Under the pieces are notes generated by a model. That model did not search any database. It worked only from the letters and a program-made list of their open reading frames with translations, and was not told the origin of the DNA. DNA of 64,000 nucleotides, from positions 1 to 64,000 of the forward strand of contig DASYER010000063.1 in the NCBI GenBank assembly GCA_036498905.1, read 5' to 3'. Below are positions 53,604 to 61,476 of this stretch, in pieces; position 1 is the stretch's first letter, and every line of letters starts with the position of its first letter. The DNA comes from DAIDKA01 sp036498905 (GTDB taxonomy: Bacteria; Pseudomonadota; Gammaproteobacteria; Steroidobacterales; Steroidobacteraceae). The position numbers and the translations under genes are program-made.

Positions 53604-53923
53604 GGTTGGCCCACCAGCAGCTTGAGTGCACCGGACAGAGTGAGCGTCTCGCGGACTATGCCGCTGGTCGCAGTCACTCGCAGATCCCGGTTGCTCGCCA
53701 GCGCTTCGTGTCGAGCCAGCAGCAGCAGCTGCAGGCCGGCGGTATCGAACTCGGTGACCGCGGACAGATCCAGCGTGATGTCGCCCGGGTCGTTGGCCAA
53801 CGTGTCCAGCAGGGGCTGTTTGATCTGGCTTGCCGAATAGACAGTCATCTCACCGGTGACGCGAAGGGTTCCGGCGACATGCTCGATCCGGGTGTTGGTC
53901 GCGGTTGTCTGTGCGCCGTTCAT
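53600..53923 (-). CDS. STAS-domain protein 2
   Basis: 107 aa from ATG 53923, overlapping the CheY-like gene stop. STAS motifs GTLRVTGEMTVYSASQIKQPLLD and ITLDLSAVTEFDTAGLQLLLLA (Thr in DTAG at the usual phospho position). Same placement before cheA as STAS protein 1, which argues that the two STAS genes work with their own CheA. Confidence 0.75.
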   Translation of the reverse strand: MNGAQTTATNTRIEHVAGTLRVTGEMTVYSASQIKQPLLDTLANDPGDITLDLSAVTEFDTAGLQLLLLARHEALASNRDLRVTATSGIVRETLTLSGALKLLVGQP

Positions 53924-54288
53924 GCCATCACCAGTTTTGACACCGCATCGAGCATGACGCTGGGTTGGAAGGGCTTGACTATCCACGCCTTGGCGCCGGC
54001 CGCGCGACCCGCCGCCTTCATGTCATCGCCAGCCTCGGTGGTGAGCATGATCACCGGCGTAAATCGGTAGCTGGGGTGGCGCTTCACCTCTTTCAAAAAC
54101 TCGATGCCATTCATGACGGGCATATTCACGTCGCTGATGATGAGGTGGATGCGCTCGCCATCAAATCTGGCGAGCCCCTCCTGACCATTGCCAGCTTCGA
54201 GGACTTCATAGCCGGCGCCCCGCAGCGCAATGCCGGCCACGGTGCGCACGGAGGAGGAGTCATCGACGATCAGTATTCGCTTTCCCAC
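53920..54288 (-). CDS. CheY-like single-domain regulator
   Basis: 122 aa from GTG 54288. Receiver domain only: Asp9/Asp10, phospho-acceptor Asp53 (LIISDVNMPVMNG), Lys in AWIVKPFQPS. It is closer to CheY-type regulators of alternate chemosensory systems than to the flagellar CheY encoded at 44231. ATG 54339 would overlap the receptor gene by 35 bp. It probably receives phosphate from CheA2. Confidence 0.85.
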   Translation of the reverse strand: MGKRILIVDDSSSVRTVAGIALRGAGYEVLEAGNGQEGLARFDGERIHLIISDVNMPVMNGIEFLKEVKRHPSYRFTPVIMLTTEAGDDMKAAGRAAGAKAWIVKPFQPSVMLDAVSKLVMA

Positions 54289-54304
54289 GATTGGCTGCTC
54301 TGTG

Positions 54305-55261
54305 CTAGAAAAAAGTGACGGCCTGCGGCGCGATGGCATCGACAGCCAGGCCCTGGTGATTGCGCCGCTGCTCCTCGGTCGCGTAGGAACCCATCATCCG
54401 CGTGACCTGCTCATGTGCATCGGCATTCGCCGCCGGGGCATCGCTGCGCGCCCAGACGACCATTCGACCGATGCTCGCGACAACCTGCGCAAGGATCTGA
54501 CTCACGCGGTCCTGAAACTGCAGCTGTACCAAGGATTCTTCGACTTCATCCTTGATGGCCCGGCTTTGCTGCATCGAACGTTGCGCGGTCTCGGCAAATT
54601 GCGAGGTACTTTGCGTGAATCGATCCAGTACAGCGCCGATCTTCGCCTCGGAGGTTTCAACCTCGCGTTGATCCCGCTCGGCGACCTTTTCATTGGTCTC
54701 ACCGATTTTGACTAGAGCGCCGCTGATCAGCGCGACCTTCTGCGTGATGCGCTTGCCGGTCGCCCGTGCTGCATTCGACAGCGCCCGCACTTCGTGCGCG
54801 ACGACCGCAAATCCTTTGCCTCGCTCCCCGGCATGTGCCGCTTCGATGGCCGCGTTCAAGGCAAGCACGTTTGTCTGGAAGGCGATGGATTCGACCTCGC
54901 TTGCCATACCTCGCACGTCCTCGGTATAGGCTGCGAGGCCACGGATTTCATTGACGAGTTCATCGCGGCTTTGCTGAATCGACCGCAACGCGTCCATCAC
55001 CAGCTTAAGGTCCCGTTCGCTCTCGCGCATTTGGGCCGCAACATCCTGGCGATCGGTGCTCTCCTGACGGCCGAGCGCTGCGTCCAATCGCTGGGCAATG
55101 CCCGAAAATCGCGCGCTCAGCGATACGACGGCGGCTTCAGTCTGCTCGCGCGAGGTTTCGACCTGCTTGGCCCAGATCGGCAACGCTTCGAGCAGGGCGG
55201 AAGTCCGTACGGCCGGGTCCTGCTCCGAAAGCAATTCGATTACTTTGGCTACTTCGGACAT
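54305..55261 (-). CDS. Soluble receptor-like protein with CheZ-like C-terminus
   Basis: 318 aa with no membrane helix and no sensor domain. After an N-terminal coiled coil it has the MCP signalling tip (SIAFQTNVLALNAAIEAAHAGERGKGFAVVAHEVRALS, about 125-162). The C-terminal helix ends LQFQDRVSQIL (248-258), in which Asp251 and Gln255 reproduce the spacing of the CheZ active site (FQDLTGQ). This could be a receptor that also carries CheY-P phosphatase activity; that is inference. It lacks the pentapeptide. Its start overlaps the end of the FliG-N fragment by 13 bp. Confidence 0.8.
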   Translation of the reverse strand: MSEVAKVIELLSEQDPAVRTSALLEALPIWAKQVETSREQTEAAVVSLSARFSGIAQRLDAALGRQESTDRQDVAAQMRESERDLKLVMDALRSIQQSRDELVNEIRGLAAYTEDVRGMASEVESIAFQTNVLALNAAIEAAHAGERGKGFAVVAHEVRALSNAARATGKRITQKVALISGALVKIGETNEKVAERDQREVETSEAKIGAVLDRFTQSTSQFAETAQRSMQQSRAIKDEVEESLVQLQFQDRVSQILAQVVASIGRMVVWARSDAPAANADAHEQVTRMMGSYATEEQRRNHQGLAVDAIAPQAVTFF

Positions 55262-55482
55262 GCCGTGCTCGCGCGAATCTGCGCTTCACTGAGGAAGGTG
55301 GAGAGGGTGTCGGAAACCTGCGTTACGGTGAGCGGCCCGACACTGGACATGGCGGCGCCAACCCGTTGAATTTCCTTGGGGCCGAGGTGCTTGAGCACGT
55401 CGGAGGCTGCCCGTTCGCCCAGCGACAGAAGCAGGACTGCCGCGTCGCGTACGTTAGGCTGGGAAGAGCTGGCCTCATTCAT
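55249..55482 (-). pseudogene. FliG N-terminal domain fragment
   Basis: 77 aa, ATG 55482 to TAG 55249. It covers only the N-domain of FliG (VRDAAVLLLSLGERAASDVLKHLGPKEIQRVGAAM) and is about 80% identical by eye to residues 1-70 of the fliG product at 45640. It lacks the FliM-binding and torque domains. The downstream part was lost when the soluble receptor gene began at 55261. A small functional FliF-binding protein is possible, but a relic is more likely. Confidence 0.7.
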
Positions 55483-55687
55483 GCTCGGACATCCACGAGC
55501 GCAGCAGCATCGCGGCCTGCGCCGAGCGCTGGCGCGCCGCACGGCGCGCCTTGTCTATCTGAGCCGCCAACTCCGGCGAGGCGTTGTCCCCGCAGATCGC
55601 GATCAGCGCGCCGACGCCAGTTGACGCCGCGGTTTTTGGCTCAATGGCGGTACGACGGATTTCGAGTCGGCGAACGAAGGAGCGCAT
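55475..55687 (-). CDS. Small ORF coupled to FliG-N fragment
   Basis: 70 aa from ATG 55687 with GGAGAT 7 nt upstream. Basic N-terminus (MRSFVRRLEIRRT), then a small hydrophobic part (GVGALIAICGD) and a charged helix (ELAAQIDKARRAARQRSAQAAMLLRSW). The stop overlaps the start of the FliG-N fragment. The first eight residues match the 17-codon ORF before fliG, which lacks 53 codons (159 bp) in frame. Function unknown. Confidence 0.45.
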   Translation of the reverse strand: MRSFVRRLEIRRTAIEPKTAASTGVGALIAICGDNASPELAAQIDKARRAARQRSAQAAMLLRSWMSEHE

Positions 55688-55975
55688 GGCAAACATCTCC
55701 GGACAGGGCCAGTGAGTGATACCAGGCGGGGGAGGGGCCCAGGGAGAGTGCTTGCCGCAGGGGAATGGCGGCGGATTCGAGTGCGAACACTCGGCGCTGA
55801 GTCGGCTTCGACGCTCTTGGGGCGAGGCCTGTGATCAGCGCAAACGGATCGTAAAGGCCCCGGTGCGCCGGGTATGTGATACGAACGTGCAAATTCGCCG
55901 CGGCTTTGAGAGACAGTTCAAGAAACGGGGCACCAATGCCAGCTGCCGAATGGCTTCTTCTTTATGGCAAACCGA
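55682..55975 (-). repeat. Duplicated leader sequence, copy 2
   Basis: 294 bp matching 46688-46982, including the TTCG-loop hairpin at 55778-55793. It precedes the upstream chemotaxis unit (small ORF, FliG-N fragment, receptor, CheY-like, STAS, cheA2, MCP, cheW2, cheR, cheB2). The two copies make it likely that both operons share the same promoter or RNA element. The gap to the next gene (56016) is 40 bp. Confidence 0.8.
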
Positions 55976-56015
55976 TTGTTACGGTGATGATTGCCAAATT
56001 GATTGTGACAATGGA

Positions 56016-58055
56016 TCAGTGACAGCTGAGCGTCTCGGCGTTGAGCTCGCATCCATCCGGAGGACCGTACTGCCGCCAGTATTCAGTGAGTTTGAGGCGT
56101 GTCACCAATGAGCCGAAGCGCGGATCGCGGCGGAAGGACCGCATTTCCGGAAGCCAGAAGTCAGCAAGATAAATGCGGCTGCCGACCAGTCCACTGGCAA
56201 CGCCTTCGTCCACGGCGCGGTTGGCGATGCGATAGGCATCATCGAGTGCTCCAAGCATGGTCAGAGCCTGCACGAAGAAACCGCGCACCTGGCCGTCGAT
56301 ATCTCGAGATTCAAGCTTCGGGGTCAGGCTGTGAAATGCGCGCCGTGCCGCCGCATTGCCGGCGGCGTCCGCGAGTCCGGAGTAGAAGATCCTCATCAGC
56401 GGAACCCCGTCTACGCTGCTGACTGCCGCGGGGAGCGCGCCGGCGGAATGATCGATCGCGTCCTGGTAGTGGCCACTGCGGGCCGCAGCGCGCGTGTACA
56501 CCAGCACGTTGCCGATAGCCTGTCCGCCACCGCCGAGCTGATTGTGCAGCTTCAGGAAGCGAAGTGCCTCGGCATCGCGTCCCAGGAGTGAGTCGATCAG
56601 CGCCAGCTCGTGGATGGTGTATCCATCCGCAGGGGCGAGTCGATAGGACTCATTGAGCTCCGAGACTGCTTGCTGCAGTCGGCCCGCGGGTCGCAGGATC
56701 ACCAGGGTGTACTGATTGCGGATGGACACATTGCCTGGCTCGGAGGCGAGCGCGGCGCGGTAGTTGCGTTCGCCTTCGGTCCAATCGCCGTGTGCCACAT
56801 GGATGGAGCCAAGGTTTGCCAGTGCATCGGCCAGCCCTGGGCTTAGCATGAGCGCGCGCGTGGCATCGCGCTCAGCCGCGTCGACCGCCTCTTTGGGCAT
56901 GGTATAGCCTATTGCGGCCGCATTTCCTGGGACAAAAGCTCGATAGGCGAGGGCGCGGGCGAAGTTCGGATCGCGGTCTAAGGCCTGGTTGACCAGCGCA
57001 AGCGCCTGCAATTCCGTTTCGGGTGAGCCGCGCGACACCGCGCGCGCCTGCAAATACAAGCGATATGCTTCCAGATCCCGAGTAGGGGGGGGTCTGACAG
57101 CCGGTGTTTGCAAGGTGGTTCCGAGGAATTCGTGCAGTGCCTGAACGACCTCGGCGGCCAGATCGTCCTGTAGCTTGAAAAGATCCGCGAAAGGTCGGTC
57201 ATAGTTCTGCGACCAGATCGGCTCCGCAGTGCGGCCATCTACGAGTCGAGTGCTGACTCGGATGCGCTCGCCGACGCTTCGCACGTCACCCTCCAGAACA
57301 GTCGCCACGCCAAGATCCTGAGCGATGCGCGCGACATCAAAAGGGCGACCGCGGTAGGCGAACGAGGCCGTGCGGGCCGGTACCTTGATGCCGGGCACTC
57401 GGGTCAATGCATCGATCAGTTCTTCGGCCATCCCGTCGCCCAGATACTCCTTGGCCGGTTCGCCGGTAAGATTGGCGAAGGGCATCACAGCAATGGAACT
57501 GACCGGCCCGGCGGTGACAGCCCCGGATGCAGAGGAGGATACCGTTTCCCGGGTGTGCTCGAATCCCCACCATGCGCTGCCGGCTGCCACTATTAGCGTC
57601 AGTGCAAGGAGCGCAAGCATCCAGCGGTGGGGAGGTGCCGAACGGCTTGCATCCTCCTTGGTCTGTGCCAATGAGACAGGCGCGGGCAGCACTTGGTTCG
57701 ATTCTGCAAGGGGCACTGCGGCCGTCAACATGCGGTAACCGTGACCCCGCACTGCCAGGATGTACCGCGGCTTCTCGGCACTGTCTCCCAAGGCCTGGCG
57801 CAGAAGTTTGACCCGCTGGGTCAGAGTCTCCTGGCTCACCACCAGACCCGGCCAGACATCTGCCATCAGCGCATCGAACGTTACAAGATGGGGAGCGGCG
57901 CGCACCAGGGCCAGCAGTAAGTCGAACGACAGGTTCGCAATCGTCAGATCAACCCCGTCACGGGTGACCCGGCGCATACGCGTATCGATGATCAGATCGT
58001 CGAGCTGGTAGCTGCCGCCAACGGGGCCCTCATCCGGTATCGATTCAGCGTTCAT
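56016..58055 (-). CDS. Winged-helix / FlgO-like / TPR membrane regulator (copy B)
   Basis: 679 aa from ATG 58055 (a TTG at 58061 is less likely). Same domain order as the 6439-8499 protein: OmpR-type winged helix (DLIIDTRMRRVTRDG, VWPGLVVSQETLTQRVKLLR, YILAVRGHGYRM), one membrane helix (WMLALLALTLIVAAGSAWW), SIAVMPFANLTGEPAKEYLGDG, TPR repeats, and a similar end (GSLVTRLKLTEYWRQYGPPDGC). It lies divergent from the second DUF6152 unit, with 199 bp between the starts and a membrane-protein gene in front of the DUF6152 gene. Confidence 0.88.
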   Translation of the reverse strand: MNAESIPDEGPVGGSYQLDDLIIDTRMRRVTRDGVDLTIANLSFDLLLALVRAAPHLVTFDALMADVWPGLVVSQETLTQRVKLLRQALGDSAEKPRYILAVRGHGYRMLTAAVPLAESNQVLPAPVSLAQTKEDASRSAPPHRWMLALLALTLIVAAGSAWWGFEHTRETVSSSASGAVTAGPVSSIAVMPFANLTGEPAKEYLGDGMAEELIDALTRVPGIKVPARTASFAYRGRPFDVARIAQDLGVATVLEGDVRSVGERIRVSTRLVDGRTAEPIWSQNYDRPFADLFKLQDDLAAEVVQALHEFLGTTLQTPAVRPPPTRDLEAYRLYLQARAVSRGSPETELQALALVNQALDRDPNFARALAYRAFVPGNAAAIGYTMPKEAVDAAERDATRALMLSPGLADALANLGSIHVAHGDWTEGERNYRAALASEPGNVSIRNQYTLVILRPAGRLQQAVSELNESYRLAPADGYTIHELALIDSLLGRDAEALRFLKLHNQLGGGGQAIGNVLVYTRAAARSGHYQDAIDHSAGALPAAVSSVDGVPLMRIFYSGLADAAGNAAARRAFHSLTPKLESRDIDGQVRGFFVQALTMLGALDDAYRIANRAVDEGVASGLVGSRIYLADFWLPEMRSFRRDPRFGSLVTRLKLTEYWRQYGPPDGCELNAETLSCH

Positions 58056-58254
58056 TCCCAACCTGCGCCGCGCGTGGCCACATCTTCACCGATTCTTCAC
58101 CTGATTTCACCGCCATTTCATGCGGATCGGCGCTCGGCGCCATCAGGATGTCAGTCGAGTCAGGGAGGAACAGCCGCACATGTCGTGGAGGCACGCATGC
58201 GGCTCCGCAGCAATTAACTCCGACGAGACGTGCGTTGCACACAGGAGCCCCTCA
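58056..58254. promoter_or_regulatory. Divergent intergenic region of module B
   Basis: 199 bp between the regulator and the membrane protein gene. It must hold promoters for both units. No clear box or palindrome was identified. It is the counterpart of 6294-6438. Confidence 0.4.
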
Positions 58255-59064
58255 ATGAACACGGTGCAGCAAGCCGGCTACCTGCCAGAATCGCCGGCGT
58301 TGGCTATTCCCAGCGTCAGGCGGCGTAGCCGGTACTTTCAGGGAATGTCGATCCTCCTATTCGTCATCGTGTTGACCGGCTTTTCCCGGACGTTCTTCCT
58401 GCGATCGATGTTCCCGGTCCCGTCGCTTACGCCGCACGTTTACGTTCACGCGGTGCTAATGACAGCTTGGTTTGCATTGCTTGTCATCCAGACGTCCCTT
58501 GTTGCCCGTCATCGAACCGACCTGCATCGTCGTCTGGGCGTCTTTGGCGCCGTCCTCGCAGTCGCAGTGGCGGGCGTCACGCTTGTCGCCGCACTGGGCC
58601 TTCCGGCGCATTTCAAAGTCGACCCGGTACCAAATGGAATACCGATGTCGTTCGACGGCATGATTCAGGTTACCTGGGGTACCTTCGGGTCGCTGGCGCT
58701 GTTCTGCATTTTCGTCACGACTGCAATCTGGCTTCGCGGTCGCCCCGAAGTCCATAAGCGGCTGCTGCTGCTGGCCTCCTTGGCGATGATCACCCCGGCA
58801 ATCGGGCGTTACGTGGCTTATCTCGGCATGTGGCGGGCGGTCACGTCTGTGCCCATGGTCCCGCAGATGCTGTTGATACTGGTCGGCATCACGGCCGTCG
58901 TTCTGCCCCTGACGCTTGTCGTCCATGATCTGCGCAGCGGACGCGGAGTGCATCCAACGACGGGGTGGGGCGTCGCCGCCTTCTTTGTCGTCGGGCTGGG
59001 ATGTCAATTTGGCATCTCATCAACTGCTGCCGGGCGCGCCCTCATCATTGCCTTGCAGCACTGA
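58255..59064 (+). CDS. Multi-pass membrane protein of module B
   Basis: 269 aa from ATG 58255 (AGGAG 7 nt upstream; the longer ORF from 58120 has no coding character). About seven helices. Conserved-looking histidines cluster around helices 2-3 (TPHVYVHAVLMTAWFALLV and ARHRTDLHRRLG), with a later GRPEVHKRL. Paired membrane histidines could bind heme or metal, which would fit a role beside a putative copper protein, but this is speculation. No family is recognised with certainty. It is absent from module A. The DUF6152 gene follows 30 bp later. Confidence 0.75.
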   Translation: MNTVQQAGYLPESPALAIPSVRRRSRYFQGMSILLFVIVLTGFSRTFFLRSMFPVPSLTPHVYVHAVLMTAWFALLVIQTSLVARHRTDLHRRLGVFGAVLAVAVAGVTLVAALGLPAHFKVDPVPNGIPMSFDGMIQVTWGTFGSLALFCIFVTTAIWLRGRPEVHKRLLLLASLAMITPAIGRYVAYLGMWRAVTSVPMVPQMLLILVGITAVVLPLTLVVHDLRSGRGVHPTTGWGVAAFFVVGLGCQFGISSTAAGRALIIALQH

Positions 59065-59094
59065 TTTTGCACATCTCTCAAGGGGTCCAGAAAA

Positions 59095-59547
59095 GTGAAT
59101 GATCCGACTCGAAGTCAATTTCTGGTAGCAGCAGGATCGCCAAAATCGAAAGCCAGCCAGGGAGGATTGCTTTCAGGAGTGGCAGCGGCCGTCATTGCAA
59201 TGCCGTCCGTGGCTCACCATTCATTTGCAATGTTCGATGATACGAAGACTTTGACACTGCAGGGCGCTGTAAAGGAACTGCAGTGGACCAATCCTCACTG
59301 CTACCTGCAGGTGACGGTTCCCGCGAAAACCGGCGATATCGAATGGAGCATCGAGATGCATTCGCCCTCGGCGATGTATCGTTTGGGGTGGCGACCCAGA
59401 TCCTTTAAGCCGGGAGACAAAGTAACGGTGGCGATCGATCCGTTGCGGGACGGGAACAAGGGCGGTCGCCTGCGCTATGCGATCGATGCGCGCGGGAGAA
59501 CCTTGGGCAGCGATAAGTCGCAGGCCGCCGCAGGTCCGCGGTCATGA
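59095..59547 (+). CDS. DUF6152-family secreted protein (copy B)
   Basis: 150 aa from GTG 59095 (AAGGGG upstream). The predicted signal peptide has a long n-region and ends AMPSVA, giving mature His41-His42 (HHSFAMFD). The LQWTNPHCY motif follows (His68, Cys69), then SFKPGDKVTVAIDPLRD. It is clearly homologous to the protein at 5898-6293; both keep HHS[MF]AMFD, the WTNPHC motif and the GDKVT segment. Stop overlaps the partner gene start (ATGA). Confidence 0.85.
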   Translation: MNDPTRSQFLVAAGSPKSKASQGGLLSGVAAAVIAMPSVAHHSFAMFDDTKTLTLQGAVKELQWTNPHCYLQVTVPAKTGDIEWSIEMHSPSAMYRLGWRPRSFKPGDKVTVAIDPLRDGNKGGRLRYAIDARGRTLGSDKSQAAAGPRS

Positions 59548-60368
59548 CGCACCGAATGAGGTGGATATTGTGTGTGATGGCTGCGGCAATTGGGTCCGGC
59601 AGCTCGGCCCAGTCGAAGCATGCTCCTCCCGGCCTGGCGGGGCTGTGGGAGACCGAAACGGCCGTGGCACTACTAAATGGAGAGTTGGATGGCGCCGGGC
59701 CAGACACAAGGACAGGTGTTAACGCCGCAGGGCCGCCTGCGCAGGAGCTCGCGCTTTTCCGCCGAGTGAAGCTCTGGAATAAGCCGCCGTACAATGCCGA
59801 ATGGGAGGCCAAGTCCCGCGCCGCCGCTGCGCCCGCCGGAGCAGGGGACATTCAGCAGCTGGTGAAGGCCTGCGGCCCCAGCGGATTTCCGGCGCTCATG
59901 GAGAATCCGACCTCCGACGGTATGTTTCAGCTAGTGGTTACGCCTGAGGAGACCCTGATTCTGATTCCCAATGGCGACGTGCGGCAGATATTCACCGATG
60001 GCCGCGGCCATCCCCAGGGGGATAGCCTGTGGCCAACGCTCCTCGGGGACTCGATCGGAACCTGGAACGGTAAGTCGCTGATAATCGATACCATTGCGCG
60101 CAAGGCAGGCCCTATTGTTCCGCTGCCCATTCCTGGCATGGCCAATCTCAGTGATCAAGCGCACTTTACAGAGCGGTTGCAGCTGATTGACCCCGACACC
60201 TTGCAGAACGAAATGACGATTGCTGATCCGCAGCGCCTTTCGCACTCCTGGCGCGTTTCAATTCGATATAAACGCGTGACGGAAGTGGACCGGCTGATCC
60301 CGATAAATTGTGCCGAGAATGACCGCGATACCGTCGTGAACGGAAAGCTGACAATCGCACCACCGTGA
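59544..60368 (+). CDS. Secreted partner of DUF6152 protein (copy B)
   Basis: 274 aa, signal peptide about 22 residues. It aligns with the protein at 5107-5901 across its length: GLWETETA, LWNKPPYNAEW, KACGPSGFPALME, VTPEETLIL, FTDGRGHPQ, LLGDSIGTW, SLIIDTIARKAGP, LSDQAHFTERLQLI, INCAENDRDTVVNGK. It contains a unique insertion (about 33-50). The two conserved cysteines are kept. No known domain. Always encoded directly after the DUF6152 protein here, so probably its partner or substrate carrier. Confidence 0.8.
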   Translation: MTHRMRWILCVMAAAIGSGSSAQSKHAPPGLAGLWETETAVALLNGELDGAGPDTRTGVNAAGPPAQELALFRRVKLWNKPPYNAEWEAKSRAAAAPAGAGDIQQLVKACGPSGFPALMENPTSDGMFQLVVTPEETLILIPNGDVRQIFTDGRGHPQGDSLWPTLLGDSIGTWNGKSLIIDTIARKAGPIVPLPIPGMANLSDQAHFTERLQLIDPDTLQNEMTIADPQRLSHSWRVSIRYKRVTEVDRLIPINCAENDRDTVVNGKLTIAPP

Positions 60369-60470
60369 CGCGGCTTCTTGCGTGCCAGGGAGCGTTTCAT
60401 GCTGCGCGGCAGCATGCTCGGCAAATTCGAATGTTGTGCGATGATGCTCCGGTGTCAACGGAGACCCCGC

Positions 60471-61154
60471 ATGAGTGCAATGAAAATATTCGCAGCGCTG
60501 ATCACCCATCCGAGTCGTGCGTTCACGGAACTGGAGAAGAGTCCGCGGTTTTCAGCACCGATGATTTTGCTGCTGGTGGCGAATATCGGCGTGATCATCT
60601 GGTACTACGCGATTGTCGATGTGGACGCACTGGTCAACCACGCGCTGACAGCGCGTGGACTCAACGCCGCGCAGCAAGCCCAGGTCTCCGGTTTGATGAA
60701 TCGCAATACGCTGCTCGGAGGTGCCCTGCTCGGGAGCATTCTGAGTCTCTTCATCATCCAGGTAGTGGAAGCCTTCTATTTCTTCTTCATCTTCACCTTT
60801 TTTGACGTTCAGCGCTCGTTCAGACAGTGGTTTGCATTCACCTGGTGGTGCGGCCTGCCGCAGTTGATCACCGCGGCCGCGGCGGCTGTCATGCTTTTGT
60901 TAAGCCATGCATCGCCGTCGCTCAGCGTCCTTTCACCATTCTCCTTGAACGCACTGTTCTTTCATTTTGACTCTGCTGACAACGGCTACACTTTGTTGAA
61001 CAGCATCACGCTTGTGCAACTGCTGACGATACTGCTGATGGTGATCGGCGCGCACACTTGGTCGAAGCGGTCATGGGTACTCAGCGCTGCAGTCGTCATT
61101 CTGCCTGTCGTCGTGCTTTATGGCATCTGGACCTGGTTCGTCTTTGGCAGGTGA
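60471..61154 (+). CDS. YIP1-family membrane protein
   Basis: 227 aa from ATG 60471 (GGAG 8 nt upstream). The first 20 residues (KIFAALITHPSRAFTELEK) and five membrane helices, including a phenylalanine-rich stretch (VEAFYFFFIFTFFDVQRSFRQWFAFTWW), fit bacterial YIP1 proteins, whose role is not known. It follows module B by 102 bp on the same strand and may be read through with it. Confidence 0.8.
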   Translation: MSAMKIFAALITHPSRAFTELEKSPRFSAPMILLLVANIGVIIWYYAIVDVDALVNHALTARGLNAAQQAQVSGLMNRNTLLGGALLGSILSLFIIQVVEAFYFFFIFTFFDVQRSFRQWFAFTWWCGLPQLITAAAAAVMLLLSHASPSLSVLSPFSLNALFFHFDSADNGYTLLNSITLVQLLTILLMVIGAHTWSKRSWVLSAAVVILPVVVLYGIWTWFVFGR

Positions 61155-61476
61155 TTCGGTCGGTGGCCAGATGTGCTCGTTCAAGTGTCCGTGCCAGTCA
61201 CAACGGAGGCTGGTGCCTGCACACTCAGCTGCGCGGCGCTGAAATAACTCGTTGTCAGCGCAGTCCTGTTCCACGACACCACGGAGAAGGCTATGAAGTC
61301 GCTCCCGTTGACCGTGGGCGCGAAACTGGCACTCCCCGCGACCACACTGCCGGGGGGCAGGCCGGTCGGCGAGCAGCCCGGAACTCAACCATTGGAAAAG
61401 ATCGGGCCCCTTTAATTGATAGAAGCCATGATATGTTCAAATCTGTCGCTGACCTCTCAACCGGTACCGCGTAACC
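61155..61476. other. Intergenic region with a 40-codon ORF
   Basis: Between the YIP1-family gene and the convergent uxaA-like gene. A 40-aa ORF (61293-61415, GGAGAAGG 3 nt before the ATG) starts MKSLPLTVGAKLALPATTLP and has no recognisable family; it may be a gene remnant. No terminator hairpin is obvious. Confidence 0.3.

Noticed and set aside
55249..55482. FliG fragment as a complete second fliG with a frameshift
   Set aside because: The missing FliG middle and C-terminal domains were looked for in other frames of 54300-55250, but that region is filled by the receptor gene with clear MCP signature.
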